Shown: piece by piece, positions 54,445 through 63,813 of the stretch
Layout of the letters: each line of letters opens with the position of its first letter
Numbering within the stretch: the first letter of the stretch is position 1
Assembly (NCBI RefSeq): GCF_003606265.1
Contig: NZ_CP023671.1
Coordinates: 1,364,001-1,428,000 of the forward strand
Direction: 5' to 3'
From: Clostridium septicum
GTDB taxonomy: Bacteria > Bacillota > Clostridia > Clostridiales > Clostridiaceae
DNA length: 64,000 nt
The notes under the pieces: generated by a model
What the model saw: only the letters and a program-made list of their open reading frames with translations
The model's database searches: none
What the model was told of the DNA's origin: nothing
Position numbers and translations under genes: made by a program

Positions 54445-55479
54445 TTATCTTTTTTTAGATGCTATTTCTATACCTAAAAGTGCTATAAATGTTATTATAA
54501 GGGGAAGATAAAAATTAACAACTCTAGTAAGTAATACTGCACTATTTAATACTCCTATAGGATAAATTTTAGAAAAAAGACTTATATAATTATTTTCACT
54601 TATTCCTGCTGCTCCTGGCATGGGAATAAAAGAGGATGCTAAATACACAATACTTTGTATAATAAACATACTTATAAAAGATGTACCTTTTTCATTTAAT
54701 GCTAAATATACCACATATGGAATACTAAATAATCCAACTACTTGTATAGTTGTAATAGATAAACACTTTAAAAATAAAATTGGCTGTTTCTTTAAAAACT
54801 CAGCACATTCATTATATTTCTTTAAACTAGATTTTAAAGAATAAATAATTTTTTCTTTTTTAATTTCACTAATAAAAAAGAGTTTATTTACTAAAAAGCA
54901 TATAAAACCGTACACCTTTTCTGAAAAACTCTTCGAAAAAATACTTATCCATATACTTATAACTATTAAAATATTAATGAAGAACCCTAAAACTGCAAGA
55001 AATTTTATAAAACTAGTAATTTGTATATTAGTCATACTAGCCCATATGAGAGAAGTGCCTCCAAGTATTAATGTAACTGTTTGAAAACATGCTAACTCTA
55101 CTAATAAAACAAGAGTACCATGAGATAAATTTATTCCATCCCTTTTCATCTTATAAAGCTGCATTGGTTGACCACCTGTAGAAGATGGTGTTATTGAACT
55201 ATAAAAAAATCCTGTAATAGCATATTTAATAGAATTAAGGAAAGATATATTATAATTCATTGAATTTAAAAGCAAATTAATATTAAATGCTTCACAAAAT
55301 ATAAATAAAATTATTAGCGAAGTTGCACATATTATAATAATTGGATTTGCCGAAGCTATAACTTCAGCGATTTTACTAAAATCCTGATTCTTAAATATAG
55401 TTAAATAAATAAAAAAAGTTATAACAATGAGTACAAGCAAATATAATGATGTCTTCTTTTTATTTATATATTGACTCAT
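54445..55479 (-). CDS. Lysylphosphatidylglycerol synthase transmembrane-domain family protein (UPF0104/YbhN)
   Basis: 344 residues from the ATG at 55479 (AGGTG six nt upstream; a GTG at 55488 lies in the ribosome site). About eight helices, with the family segment GFFYSSITPSSTGGQPMQLYKMKRDGI and PMPGAAGISENNYISLF. These proteins form the membrane half of MprF or act alone as lipid-flippase-like proteins. The start lies within the deacetylase gene (20-bp overlap), so translation is coupled. Confidence 0.85.
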   Translation of the reverse strand: MSQYINKKKTSLYLLVLIVITFFIYLTIFKNQDFSKIAEVIASANPIIIICATSLIILFIFCEAFNINLLLNSMNYNISFLNSIKYAITGFFYSSITPSSTGGQPMQLYKMKRDGINLSHGTLVLLVELACFQTVTLILGGTSLIWASMTNIQITSFIKFLAVLGFFINILIVISIWISIFSKSFSEKVYGFICFLVNKLFFISEIKKEKIIYSLKSSLKKYNECAEFLKKQPILFLKCLSITTIQVVGLFSIPYVVYLALNEKGTSFISMFIIQSIVYLASSFIPMPGAAGISENNYISLFSKIYPIGVLNSAVLLTRVVNFYLPLIITFIALLGIEIASKKR

Positions 55480-56158
55480 AGTACTCACCTAAGCTTTTAA
55501 ACTTATAACCTTTCTTAATTAAAATAGGAATTGTTTTTCTTAATGCCTCAATAGTTCTTTCTGGTGCTTTTTTTTCTCCTCTACCATCATGCAAACAAAG
55601 TATTAAATTCCCTTTATCTATTTTATTAATAATTTTTCTGCTTATTTCCTCAACTGTAGTATTAGCCTTCCAATCTTGTGCCATTGCTCCCCATAAAATT
55701 AATTTTAATTTCAATTTTTTAATCATATATAATGTAAAAATATTTAAATGCCCCCAAGGTGGTCTATATCCTAAAATCCTAACATTCATTTCTTCCATAA
55801 CCTTAACAGATTCAGATAAATCTCTAGAAGTGTACTTCCATCCTCTATAAATTGAATTTTCATGACTACAAGAATGTACTCCAATATCGTGCCCTTCTAG
55901 TTTCATTCGTTTTATTAAATTAATATTTTCTTTTGCAAAATCCGTTACTACAAAAAAACTTGCTTTAATATTGAATTCTTTTAATAAATCTAATAATTCC
56001 GGCGTATATTCACTACTAGGTCCATCATCAAAAGTTAAGAAAACTACCTTTTCTTTTCCCATTTTATATGACTTTATATACCAATAAATTTTTAAAATCA
56101 TAGTAGGTAAAATACTATAACTAATAATTATAATTATTAGAATAAGTATCAAATGCAT
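55460..56158 (-). CDS. Membrane-anchored polysaccharide deacetylase (NodB domain)
   Basis: 232 residues: N-terminal helix (2-20), then NodB motifs FLTFDDGPSSEYT (catalytic Asp pair), DIGVHSCSHEN (metal His pair), GYRPPWGHLN and LILCLHDGRG. It probably removes N-acetyl groups from a surface glycan. One bp separates it from the glycosyltransferase upstream. Confidence 0.9.
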   Translation of the reverse strand: MHLILILIIIIISYSILPTMILKIYWYIKSYKMGKEKVVFLTFDDGPSSEYTPELLDLLKEFNIKASFFVVTDFAKENINLIKRMKLEGHDIGVHSCSHENSIYRGWKYTSRDLSESVKVMEEMNVRILGYRPPWGHLNIFTLYMIKKLKLKLILWGAMAQDWKANTTVEEISRKIINKIDKGNLILCLHDGRGEKKAPERTIEALRKTIPILIKKGYKFKSLGEYYESIYK

Positions 56159-56159
56159 A

Positions 56160-57245
56160 TTAAGCCATCACCCCTTTGTATAGTTCCTTAACTATTATTG
56201 AAGTATCTACTTCAATAATTTCTTTTTTTGCTTTAGATATATTGATTGACATTTTATTTAAAGTTTCCTCTGTAGTTAATAAATTTTCAAGCTCTCTCAA
56301 ATAATCTTCTGAATTTCCCCATGCTATTTTACCAATTTCTTTTTCTTCAATAAAAGCTGCATTTTTCTTCTCTTGCTCTAAAAAAGGATTAATAACAAAT
56401 AGTGGGGTTTGGCTATGAATAGCTTCAAATAAAGTAATTCCTCCAGCTTTAGTTATAATTAAATCGGCTTCTTTCATATATTCATTTACCTTTTCAGTGT
56501 ATCCTACAACATTTATTGATCTAAAATTTTCTTTTAAATATTTGAAGGCTTTTTTATTCTTTCCTGTGATAATTGTTATTTCAACATTAGATATACTACT
56601 TAATTTACCAATGAATCTATCTATATCAGGTAGTAATCCAAGTCCTCCTCCCATTATTAATACTTTTTTATTATTATTTATAACTAATTTATCTCCTATG
56701 TTTTTAAAATCTCTTCTAACTGGGATACCTGTTACAAAAATATTTGATTTATTTATTCCGTTTCTCAACAAATGTTCTTTTATATCACTTGTTGGTACAA
56801 AATAATTGTCAACATAAGAAGATTGCCATTCCTTATGTGTACTAATATCCGTAATACAAGTAATTAATGGTATAGAAGAGCTTGTTTTTTCCTTGTATTC
56901 AGAAATAATTTTGGCACATAAAGGTAAAGTACATATTATAAAGTTAGGTTTATTTTCTAAAATAAGATTATTTACATCTTCATGTATCTTATTTCCTAAT
57001 GGTGTAACATCTACTTCAACCTGTTCAGAAAATCTATATATCATATTATATATACCATGGCACTTGTTTATCATCATCTCAAATCCTTTATATAAAAAAT
57101 GATGTGCAATAGGAAATAAATATTCTAACAAATCTACAATAACTACTTTATTATTTTTATCTATATCTTCAAATTCTTCGGCAATTGCTTTAGCTACTGA
57201 ATTATGACCCATTCCAAACTTTCCAGTAAGAATTAAAATATTCAT
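56160..57245 (-). CDS. MurG/MGDG-synthase-like glycosyltransferase (UgtP type)
   Basis: 361 residues, GT-B fold: NILILTGKFGMGHNSVAKAIAEEFE as in processive diacylglycerol glucosyltransferases, donor-site GGGLGLLPDIDRFI, and KAGGITLFEAIHSQTPLFVINPFLEQEKKNA. It likely makes a glycolipid at the cytoplasmic membrane face. It is first in a three-gene operon with the NodB deacetylase and the flippase-like protein. AGGAGG precedes the ATG. Confidence 0.87.
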   Translation of the reverse strand: MNILILTGKFGMGHNSVAKAIAEEFEDIDKNNKVVIVDLLEYLFPIAHHFLYKGFEMMINKCHGIYNMIYRFSEQVEVDVTPLGNKIHEDVNNLILENKPNFIICTLPLCAKIISEYKEKTSSSIPLITCITDISTHKEWQSSYVDNYFVPTSDIKEHLLRNGINKSNIFVTGIPVRRDFKNIGDKLVINNNKKVLIMGGGLGLLPDIDRFIGKLSSISNVEITIITGKNKKAFKYLKENFRSINVVGYTEKVNEYMKEADLIITKAGGITLFEAIHSQTPLFVINPFLEQEKKNAAFIEEKEIGKIAWGNSEDYLRELENLLTTEETLNKMSINISKAKKEIIEVDTSIIVKELYKGVMA

Positions 57246-57508
57246 TTTTTATCCTCCTTCTACTTATCTTGTTTAAAGTCTACAATAAAAAATTTAAATA
57301 ATACTTACTTTAATCTTAATAATCCTTAATATTTTTTTAACAATTACTTAACATTAAATTCACACAACATGTAATCATTAGAAATAATAAAGTATTTAAA
57401 TTTCTAAATTAGTTTTTTCATAAATTATTAATTATATCCACATTATTATATGACTAATTAGTTATACTAGTAGTTATTTGAATCTAAATTCTATGTTTCA
57501 AAAATAAA

Positions 57509-57655
57509 AAACGTTATAGTAAACTTTTCAATTTACTATAACGTTTCTATTAAATATATCAACTTACCTTTAAGATGAGCCAATCTTTGTAATCTCATAG
57601 AAGTAAAAGTAGCTTTACCAAGAATATATATCTATATTATTTGTAAAGCTACTTT
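57509..57655. other. Structured intergenic region with two long hairpins
   Basis: A perfect 15-bp stem (57509-57523 with 57532-57546) with a T-run on its minus-strand side, and a perfect 13-bp stem (57606-57618 with 57643-57655). Read on the minus strand this would be a short RNA of about 150 nt ending in an intrinsic terminator. No match to a known RNA family is recognised. Otherwise the 57.25-58.0 kb gap contains only a doubtful ORF and a terminator. Confidence 0.4.
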
Positions 57656-57885
57656 AATTGAAAATATTAATTTTACTTATGTTTAAAGCTTAATTCAAAT
57701 TATCGTAATTTCAATTTTCCTTTATTCATTTCTTTAGCATATTTGTATATACGTAAAATATAATACATAACAAAAATAAAGCCATATATGAATAAATCAT
57801 ATAATTTACCCTTTTGAAGTTTTAGAATAAAAAGAATAACAAAATAATCCATACCATATATATAATTTCTTAAATAATAAAAAAA

Positions 57886-57905
57886 TGAGTTTGCTAACAA
57901 ACTCA
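57886..57905 (-). terminator. Terminator of the Dlt-like operon
   Basis: TGAGTTTG (57886-57893) with CAAACTCA (57898-57905), followed on the minus strand by TTTTTTTATTATTTA; 130 bp after the SGNH gene. Confidence 0.75.
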
Positions 57906-58035
57906 CTTTTCAAAATCTACTTTATATCTAGGGTTATAGTATCTTATAATAAAATTCAATATTATTGTAATTAAACAATCCCTCTTTTTTATAAGCTGTT
58001 ATATCTGTCAAAATTACTATAAATACATAAAAATT

Positions 58036-58986
58036 CTATTTATTTGAAATTCTGATTTGTAACTTTAAATATTCATCCCATGTCTCATGCCAAGATGAAT
58101 ACTTTTCATCCTTACGATGATCAATTAAATTAGTATTTTTTGATAAATAGTCACCAATATAATTAGTTACCTTTTTAGCTCCAAAGAAATTCAAGTGATC
58201 TCCAGTATCATATGTATCTTTTGACCAATCTATTCCAAGCTTATCATTTTTTAAGTTCAAATCTATTAAAGGTAATTTATTCTCTTTTGAAAAAGCCTCA
58301 ATACTATTATGCTTCTCATAAGTCCAATTTACAGGTGTAGGAGAAGTATATAAAATCAATTGAATATTTTTTTCATTACAAAGTTCAACGATTTTATTTA
58401 AATAGTACATTGGTACTTTTTTAATTTTTTCAACAGAATCTGTTTCTTTTATATAAGGACCTTTTACATATGCATTTACTTTTATACTATAATTAGATCC
58501 TTTCAATATATTTCCATCTGGTTTCTTTAGCTTCTTATCATCATTTTCTTGATTAATAAAGCTAATATCCTTCCATCTGTTGTGATAATTGTATATTTCA
58601 AAGTTATTTTTCACAATATTTTCAAATATCCTATTTGCCTCTACATACATCCCAAAAGTTGTGTAGGCAGCATTAGTTTCAAGTAAAACTACCTTTGGAA
58701 TCTGATTTTCCAGAGCTTTTTCTAATGAATAGTATACTTCTTGCATAGTTTGTCCTGGTACTCCCAAGTTATAACCTGTAAATCCATGTTTATTCCATAT
58801 TTCTATTGGAGAAACGCTTGTATAAGCTTCACTATCTCCAATAACTAAATAATCGATAGTGTTTTTTTCCTCAATCCCAATACCTTCTTTAGTAGTTTTT
58901 TTTACAAAAAAAGCTGAAAAAACACTTAATATAATAAGAAATATACCTATAAATGCAATCGGTTTTATGATTTTATTAAAGCGCAT
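58036..58986 (-). CDS. Membrane-anchored SGNH-like protein of a Dlt-like operon (DltD/AlgJ-type)
   Basis: 316 residues: an N-terminal helix (about 9-28), then an extracellular SGNH fold with block I YLVIGDSEAYTS (Ser52), LGVPGQTMQEVYYSL, and block V DTGDHLNFFGAKK (Asp263-His264). Such proteins accompany MBOAT acyltransferases (DltB-DltD, AlgI-AlgJ/X) and handle the acyl group outside the membrane. Last gene of the operon, 12 bp after the MBOAT. Sequence outside the motifs differs from classical DltD as I know it. Confidence 0.8.
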   Translation of the reverse strand: MRFNKIIKPIAFIGIFLIILSVFSAFFVKKTTKEGIGIEEKNTIDYLVIGDSEAYTSVSPIEIWNKHGFTGYNLGVPGQTMQEVYYSLEKALENQIPKVVLLETNAAYTTFGMYVEANRIFENIVKNNFEIYNYHNRWKDISFINQENDDKKLKKPDGNILKGSNYSIKVNAYVKGPYIKETDSVEKIKKVPMYYLNKIVELCNEKNIQLILYTSPTPVNWTYEKHNSIEAFSKENKLPLIDLNLKNDKLGIDWSKDTYDTGDHLNFFGAKKVTNYIGDYLSKNTNLIDHRKDEKYSSWHETWDEYLKLQIRISNK

Positions 58987-58998
58987 ATGCTATACCTC

Positions 58999-60582
58999 CT
59001 AAAATCCTGCATAAATTAATTCTGCTGGAAGATATCCTTCACCGTAAGCTCCAAAAACAATTACTATTAATAAAACAGTATAGTAAAAACTCCAACGGAA
59101 GAAAATATTCCAACTAGCTATTTTTTCACGAATTGAGATTCCCTTTTCATTAAGAATTCCCACAGCAAGTACAGCAATAAATGCAAGCAGAACTACAATA
59201 AAATCTTTATATGAAATTCCTAAATTTAATATTGATCCATCTACTAAAGTATTCAATGAAAATTTAGTAAAAATAGATCCAAACATTACTAAACCCGCTT
59301 TTATTCCATTAGCTCTAAAAAATAGCTCTCCAGTAAAAATAATGGCAAGCATTTTCACCGATTGCAAACATCTATAAAAAATATTATCTTTACTTATTTT
59401 TAAAGATGAAATAATTTTCTTATTTAATGGTTCTGCTACTTTACCAAGTAAAATCAGTACAAAATAATACATACCAAAGAAAATATAACTCCATCTATCT
59501 CCATGCCATAGTCCATTGCAAAGCCATACTGTAAATAATGGAATCATTGTAGGAATAATCTGTCCAATATGCTTTCCAAATTTCTTCCTTGTTTTTTTTC
59601 CAAGTTTTTTAATAAATTTAGTTAGTGATATTGGATAAAATATATAATCCTTAAACCATGTTCCAAGAGTTATATGCCAACGCTGCCAAAATTCAGCAGC
59701 TGTTTTTGAGAAAAATGGTTGACGGAAATTTTCAGGAATTTTTACTCCAAACATTTCTCCAACACCAATTGTCATATCAATAGTTCCAGAAAAGTTCATG
59801 TACAACTGAAATGTATAACATATTGCTGCAAGTATTACTATAATACCTCCATATTGGTTATAATTATCAAATACAGTTTTTACAAGTATATTCAGTCTAT
59901 CTGCTATAACAATATTTTTAAATACTCCCCATACAACTCTCTGAATTCCAAAAGTTACATTTTTATATTTAAGTGATTCTCCACGGTATAAATCTTCTGC
60001 TGTATCAGAATATCTACAAATTGAACCTTCCATTATTATTGGAAAAAATGACATAAATAATGCCAACCTAGGCAAGTTTCTATCTGCTTGAATTTTATCT
60101 TGATAAACATCTACTATATAAGATACAGCTTGTAATGTATAAAATGAAATTCCAAGTGGTAAAGCAAACTTCCACTCAGGTAATAATCTTGGTGCTGATA
60201 ATGCCTTAAGAATTGGATTTATATTACTAATCATAAAATTGGAATATTTTAAAAATACTAATATACCAATATTAAATAATATACCAAACAATAAAATCAT
60301 ACGTTGTCTCTTTTTATATGATTTTTTTAATGTTGCAACATTATCTGCACTCTTTTCTTTTTTGGAATAATTTCTTTTACACCACGAAAGCCAAAGACCA
60401 ATACCATAAATGGAAAGTGTAGATATTATCAAATACACTATAAGTTTTCTACTCATCAAAATGAAAAAAGCATAACTTGCAAGTAATAAAACTGTCCATC
60501 TATAACGCTTTGGCATAATACTATATGCTAGTAAAACAAGTGGCAAAAAAACAATAAGGTACATAAGCGAAACGTAATTCAT
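58999..60582 (-). CDS. MBOAT family O-acyltransferase (DltB/AlgI-like)
   Basis: 527 residues, about 11 helices. MBOAT signatures: AAEFWQRWHITLGTWFKDYIFYP (about 295-317) and the catalytic-His segment WLCNGLWHGDRWSYIFFG (His360). Length and motif style are nearer AlgI/PatA than classical DltB (about 400 residues). It should take an acyl or aminoacyl group from the carrier protein encoded 3 bp upstream and transfer it across the membrane. Confidence 0.92.
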   Translation of the reverse strand: MNYVSLMYLIVFLPLVLLAYSIMPKRYRWTVLLLASYAFFILMSRKLIVYLIISTLSIYGIGLWLSWCKRNYSKKEKSADNVATLKKSYKKRQRMILLFGILFNIGILVFLKYSNFMISNINPILKALSAPRLLPEWKFALPLGISFYTLQAVSYIVDVYQDKIQADRNLPRLALFMSFFPIIMEGSICRYSDTAEDLYRGESLKYKNVTFGIQRVVWGVFKNIVIADRLNILVKTVFDNYNQYGGIIVILAAICYTFQLYMNFSGTIDMTIGVGEMFGVKIPENFRQPFFSKTAAEFWQRWHITLGTWFKDYIFYPISLTKFIKKLGKKTRKKFGKHIGQIIPTMIPLFTVWLCNGLWHGDRWSYIFFGMYYFVLILLGKVAEPLNKKIISSLKISKDNIFYRCLQSVKMLAIIFTGELFFRANGIKAGLVMFGSIFTKFSLNTLVDGSILNLGISYKDFIVVLLAFIAVLAVGILNEKGISIREKIASWNIFFRWSFYYTVLLIVIVFGAYGEGYLPAELIYAGF

Positions 60583-60585
60583 TTT

Positions 60586-60816
60586 TTAATCTTCCTTTTG
60601 TAATCTTTGAATCATACTCCACATTGCTTTTGCTGAATTAAAATTTGTAGGAATTAAATCTACAGGTTTTATTTCAATTTCAAAAGCATCCTCTAACTCT
60701 GTGACTAAAGATAAAATAGATAATGAATCAAGACATCCATTGTCAATAAGTTTATCTTCTGTCTCATAATTAATATCTGGATCAATATTCTCTAAAATTT
60801 CAAGTAATTCTTTCAT
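60586..60816 (-). CDS. Acyl/aminoacyl carrier protein (DltC-like)
   Basis: 76 residues from the ATG at 60816 (a GTG at 60828 overlaps the purine-rich ribosome site). Four-helix carrier fold with phosphopantetheine Ser31 in NGCLDSLSILSLVTELEDAFEIEI. Acidic. It sits between the decarboxylase and MBOAT genes with short gaps (18 and 3 bp), so it is the probable thioester carrier for the operon. Confidence 0.88.
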   Translation of the reverse strand: MKELLEILENIDPDINYETEDKLIDNGCLDSLSILSLVTELEDAFEIEIKPVDLIPTNFNSAKAMWSMIQRLQKED

Positions 60817-60834
60817 ATAACATACCACTCTTTC

Positions 60835-62022
60835 TTAATTATTTTTATATTGTATATAATTTAATGTATCAGTAGGAAAATTATTTCTTGCCAAACTAAG
60901 TCCACTGTTTTTAGAGTACAAAAATACTTGTGGAAGCTCACGGCTTAGAAATAAAGATATACCTTCAGATACAGAATACGCACCTACCATTTTGAATATT
61001 AGCTTGTCCCCCAGTTGAAGATTAACAAATGGATATTTCTTTACAAGCACATCATTCATTGTGCAAAGAGAACCACAAATAGTCCATTCTTTTGTATCTC
61101 CATCTTTTTGCTCACTCCAATGAATTATAGGAGGTTTTTTCATTGCTAACATTTGACCAAAATAATTAATGTGATGAATTCCTCCATCAACTATACAATA
61201 GTTCTGCTTCTTATTTGATTTCATATCAACTATACTTGTAACATAAGTACCACAAGAAGCTGCAATAAATCTTCCAACTTCTAACACAATTTTTCCACTA
61301 AAATTCATACTACTAATTTTATTAGCAAGAGCATTAAGGATTTCTTCCTCACAGTTTTCTTCTTCTTGGAAGTAATAAACTGGAAGACCAGGACCATATT
61401 CTAATCTTTTAGCTGAAAATCCATAACAATTTTCTAAAACACTACAAAAATCATCTAGCATACTAAGCTCTTTCTCCATTTTAGCAGCTGATTTTTTCTG
61501 TGTACCTGAGAAAAACTGTATTCCTTCAATTTCTATATACGGATATGAATCTCTATCTGAAATAATTTGACGAATATCTTCTTCATCCATTCCAAACTGA
61601 TTACCAATAGTTAAACGAAGTAAAGCTCGAACAGATAAATTATGCTTTTGAACATATTCTTTAATTATTTTCCATTGTAGTAATGACTCAACAGTATAAA
61701 TAACTTTATTACCATAGTTTAAAAGAGCATATTCAACATCTTCAGCATTTTTATATACACCAGACATAATTACCTTATCCATAGGTACATCTGCTCTTTC
61801 ACAAATATGAAATTCACCTGGAGAGCAAACCTCAAAACTATCAATTACCTTTTCCATAGACTTAATCAAAAAAGGATTTGCTTTCATTGCATAGCATAAT
61901 TCAACATCTGAACCCAATACAGATTTTATTTTTTTAATTCTATCAACTAAAACATCTGTATCAAAAACATAAAAAGGTGTCTTATATTCAGATATAGCAT
62001 CCTTTAAAAAATTGTTACACAT
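60835..62022 (-). CDS. Fold-type III PLP-dependent decarboxylase in a Dlt-like operon
   Basis: 395 residues. PLP Lys47 in LCYAMKANP, LEYGPGLPVYY as the glycine-turn region, LEVGRFIAASCGTYVT (EPGR-like), and the active-site ICGSLCTMNDVLV, a CxxxD motif. It is homologous to LysA (21101-22393), but the CTMND form is closer to what I recall for decarboxylases that act with carrier proteins (BtrK, exosortase-associated) than to CESGD of LysA. Gaps of 3 and 18 bp to the ligase and carrier genes place it in the same pathway. Confidence 0.85.
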   Translation of the reverse strand: MCNNFLKDAISEYKTPFYVFDTDVLVDRIKKIKSVLGSDVELCYAMKANPFLIKSMEKVIDSFEVCSPGEFHICERADVPMDKVIMSGVYKNAEDVEYALLNYGNKVIYTVESLLQWKIIKEYVQKHNLSVRALLRLTIGNQFGMDEEDIRQIISDRDSYPYIEIEGIQFFSGTQKKSAAKMEKELSMLDDFCSVLENCYGFSAKRLEYGPGLPVYYFQEEENCEEEILNALANKISSMNFSGKIVLEVGRFIAASCGTYVTSIVDMKSNKKQNYCIVDGGIHHINYFGQMLAMKKPPIIHWSEQKDGDTKEWTICGSLCTMNDVLVKKYPFVNLQLGDKLIFKMVGAYSVSEGISLFLSRELPQVFLYSKNSGLSLARNNFPTDTLNYIQYKNN

Positions 62023-62025
62023 CTC

Positions 62026-63537
62026 TTACTTTAACCTCCCATAATCCCTAAGTTTTTTTCTATCTATCTTACCATTTTGAGTCATAGGAAGCTCCTCCAT
62101 TGAATAAAATGTTTTTGGTATCATGTGAATCGGTAAAGATTCACGCATTTTCTTCTGTATTTCTTTTTTTTCCATACTTCCTACATAAAAGGCAATAATT
62201 TTATTTTTATCACTATCAAAAATACAACATGCTCTATCAATATCAGGATACCCATTTAATGTTGCTTCTATTTCCTCTAACTCAATACGATGTCCCATAT
62301 ATTTTATCTGAAAATCTTTACGCCCAGCAAAACAAAGATCTCCATCATTATTATAAACTGCAAGATCCCCTGTTCTATATATAATTTCCATATATTCTGT
62401 GTTCAACGGATTTTGTACAAAGGCCTTACTAGTTTGCGCTTCATTATTGTAATATCCTAAGGCAACTGCTGTACCAGACACACATATTTCTCCAATTTTT
62501 TCCTTTTCAGTTATTTCTTCATTGTTTTCACTAATTAAAAATACTTTTTCATTTGGAAATGCTTTTCCTATTGGCAATATTTCATTAGGTTCAAAATCCC
62601 TATCAACACGATAATATGTGCAATTACAAGTTATTTCAGTTGGACCATATAAATTAACAAAATTTGCTTTTGGTAATGCTTCTCGCCAAAGTTTTAAATG
62701 TTTTATTGGCATTACTTCACCACTAAATAATATTTTGTTTACACTTGTTGGAATTTTATATGTTAATCCTCTTAACTGAGTTATCAAACATAATGCAGAT
62801 ACTGCCCATATCATTGTTGTAACTTTTTCATCACATATATAGTCAAGCAATTTAGTAATAACTGAGAAAAATTGTTTAGGTATTATTACCATTGTAGCTC
62901 CAACCTTTAGTGTTGAATATATATCCTTTACTGATACATCAAAATCAAATGGTGCCTGATTTCCGATTATATCATCATGTGTGATTTGGAACATATCCGG
63001 AAAATACTCCATAAAATCTATTACACTTCTATGGCTTACTAAAACTCCCTTTGGAACTCCAGTAGATCCTGAAGTAAAATTACAATAAAGAGGATCTATA
63101 TCTAATGCTGATTCTCTTATATTTCTAAGTTTTTCTTCATTTATTTCAGTTTCTATAATTTTATTATACTCAAGTAACTTACCAGAAAATTCTACCTTTT
63201 TAATAGTATCAATAAATTCATTATGAGTTATAATATATTTTGCTTTTGTTATTTCTAAAATTTGCTTAATACGGGGTTCTGGTTGATCAGGATTAATAAA
63301 AACATAGAAGCATCCAGCAGATATTATACCCATAAATGCATTTAATGCCTCAACACTTTTATGCATAAATACAATAACTGGTTTTCTTGGAAGTTGGTAT
63401 TCTAATAATGCACTTCCAATATGTTTAGCATTCTCAAGTAATTTAATATATGAACAGCTACTTTCAGCATCCTTTACGGCAATCTTATCAGGATACTTTT
63501 CAGCTGAACATTCTAGATATTCTAATACATTTTTCAT
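62026..63537 (-). CDS. Amino-acid adenylating enzyme (DltA-like)
   Basis: 503 residues, complete adenylation domain: A3 loop FTSGSTGVPKG (about 154-164), A5 NLYGPTEIT, A7 YRTGDLAVY, A8 GRKDFQIKYMGHRIELEEIE and the A10 lysine in NGKIDRKKL (Lys490). DltA (about 505 residues) charges D-Ala onto DltC; here the substrate may differ because a decarboxylase gene follows. First gene of the operon; AAAGGAGA precedes the ATG. Confidence 0.9.
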   Translation of the reverse strand: MKNVLEYLECSAEKYPDKIAVKDAESSCSYIKLLENAKHIGSALLEYQLPRKPVIVFMHKSVEALNAFMGIISAGCFYVFINPDQPEPRIKQILEITKAKYIITHNEFIDTIKKVEFSGKLLEYNKIIETEINEEKLRNIRESALDIDPLYCNFTSGSTGVPKGVLVSHRSVIDFMEYFPDMFQITHDDIIGNQAPFDFDVSVKDIYSTLKVGATMVIIPKQFFSVITKLLDYICDEKVTTMIWAVSALCLITQLRGLTYKIPTSVNKILFSGEVMPIKHLKLWREALPKANFVNLYGPTEITCNCTYYRVDRDFEPNEILPIGKAFPNEKVFLISENNEEITEKEKIGEICVSGTAVALGYYNNEAQTSKAFVQNPLNTEYMEIIYRTGDLAVYNNDGDLCFAGRKDFQIKYMGHRIELEEIEATLNGYPDIDRACCIFDSDKNKIIAFYVGSMEKKEIQKKMRESLPIHMIPKTFYSMEELPMTQNGKIDRKKLRDYGRLK

Positions 63538-63698
63538 TATTGTTCTCCTTTCTAGCTATGTACTGAGAGGATATATTGTTTACTAGATAAAAATTTCATT
63601 GTACATCATTAGTAAAATTCATCTAAAAGTACTTAATTTATATTGAGTAAACTATTAATTTAATATAGTTTATAATATCAATATAAACTTACCTTATT

Positions 63699-63769
63699 CT
63701 TTATTAAACCTTAAGATTTGTAAAGAAATCGACTTTATCCTTTATTTAACCTTAAGATTCGTAAAGAAA
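63699..63769. promoter_or_regulatory. Two 30-bp direct repeats upstream of the Dlt-like operon
   Basis: 63699-63728 and 63740-63769 agree at 28 of 30 positions (shared core ACCTTAAGATT, then GTAAAGAAA) with a 41-bp period, about four helical turns. They lie between the histidine kinase fragment and the ligase gene, the expected place for response-regulator sites. Confidence 0.65.
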
Positions 63770-63813
63770 ACATCCTCTCTCTTTAATCTGAATAAGTTCT
63801 TTTAACCTTTTTA

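Noticed and set aside
57536-57598. 20-codon minus-strand ORF beginning MRLQRLAHLKG
   Set aside because: No ribosome site, and the stop lies inside a terminator stem; better explained as part of a structured transcript.
57700-57906. 68-residue hydrophobic minus-strand ORF
   Set aside because: Its first codons are the stem of an intrinsic terminator (57886-57905), and the next ATG has no ribosome site. It may be a remnant, but nothing supports expression.
63538-63698. Classical promoter for the Dlt-like operon
   Set aside because: Several AT-rich hexamers fit loosely (for example TTGATA with a weak TTAATA), but none is clearly better than background, so none was listed.
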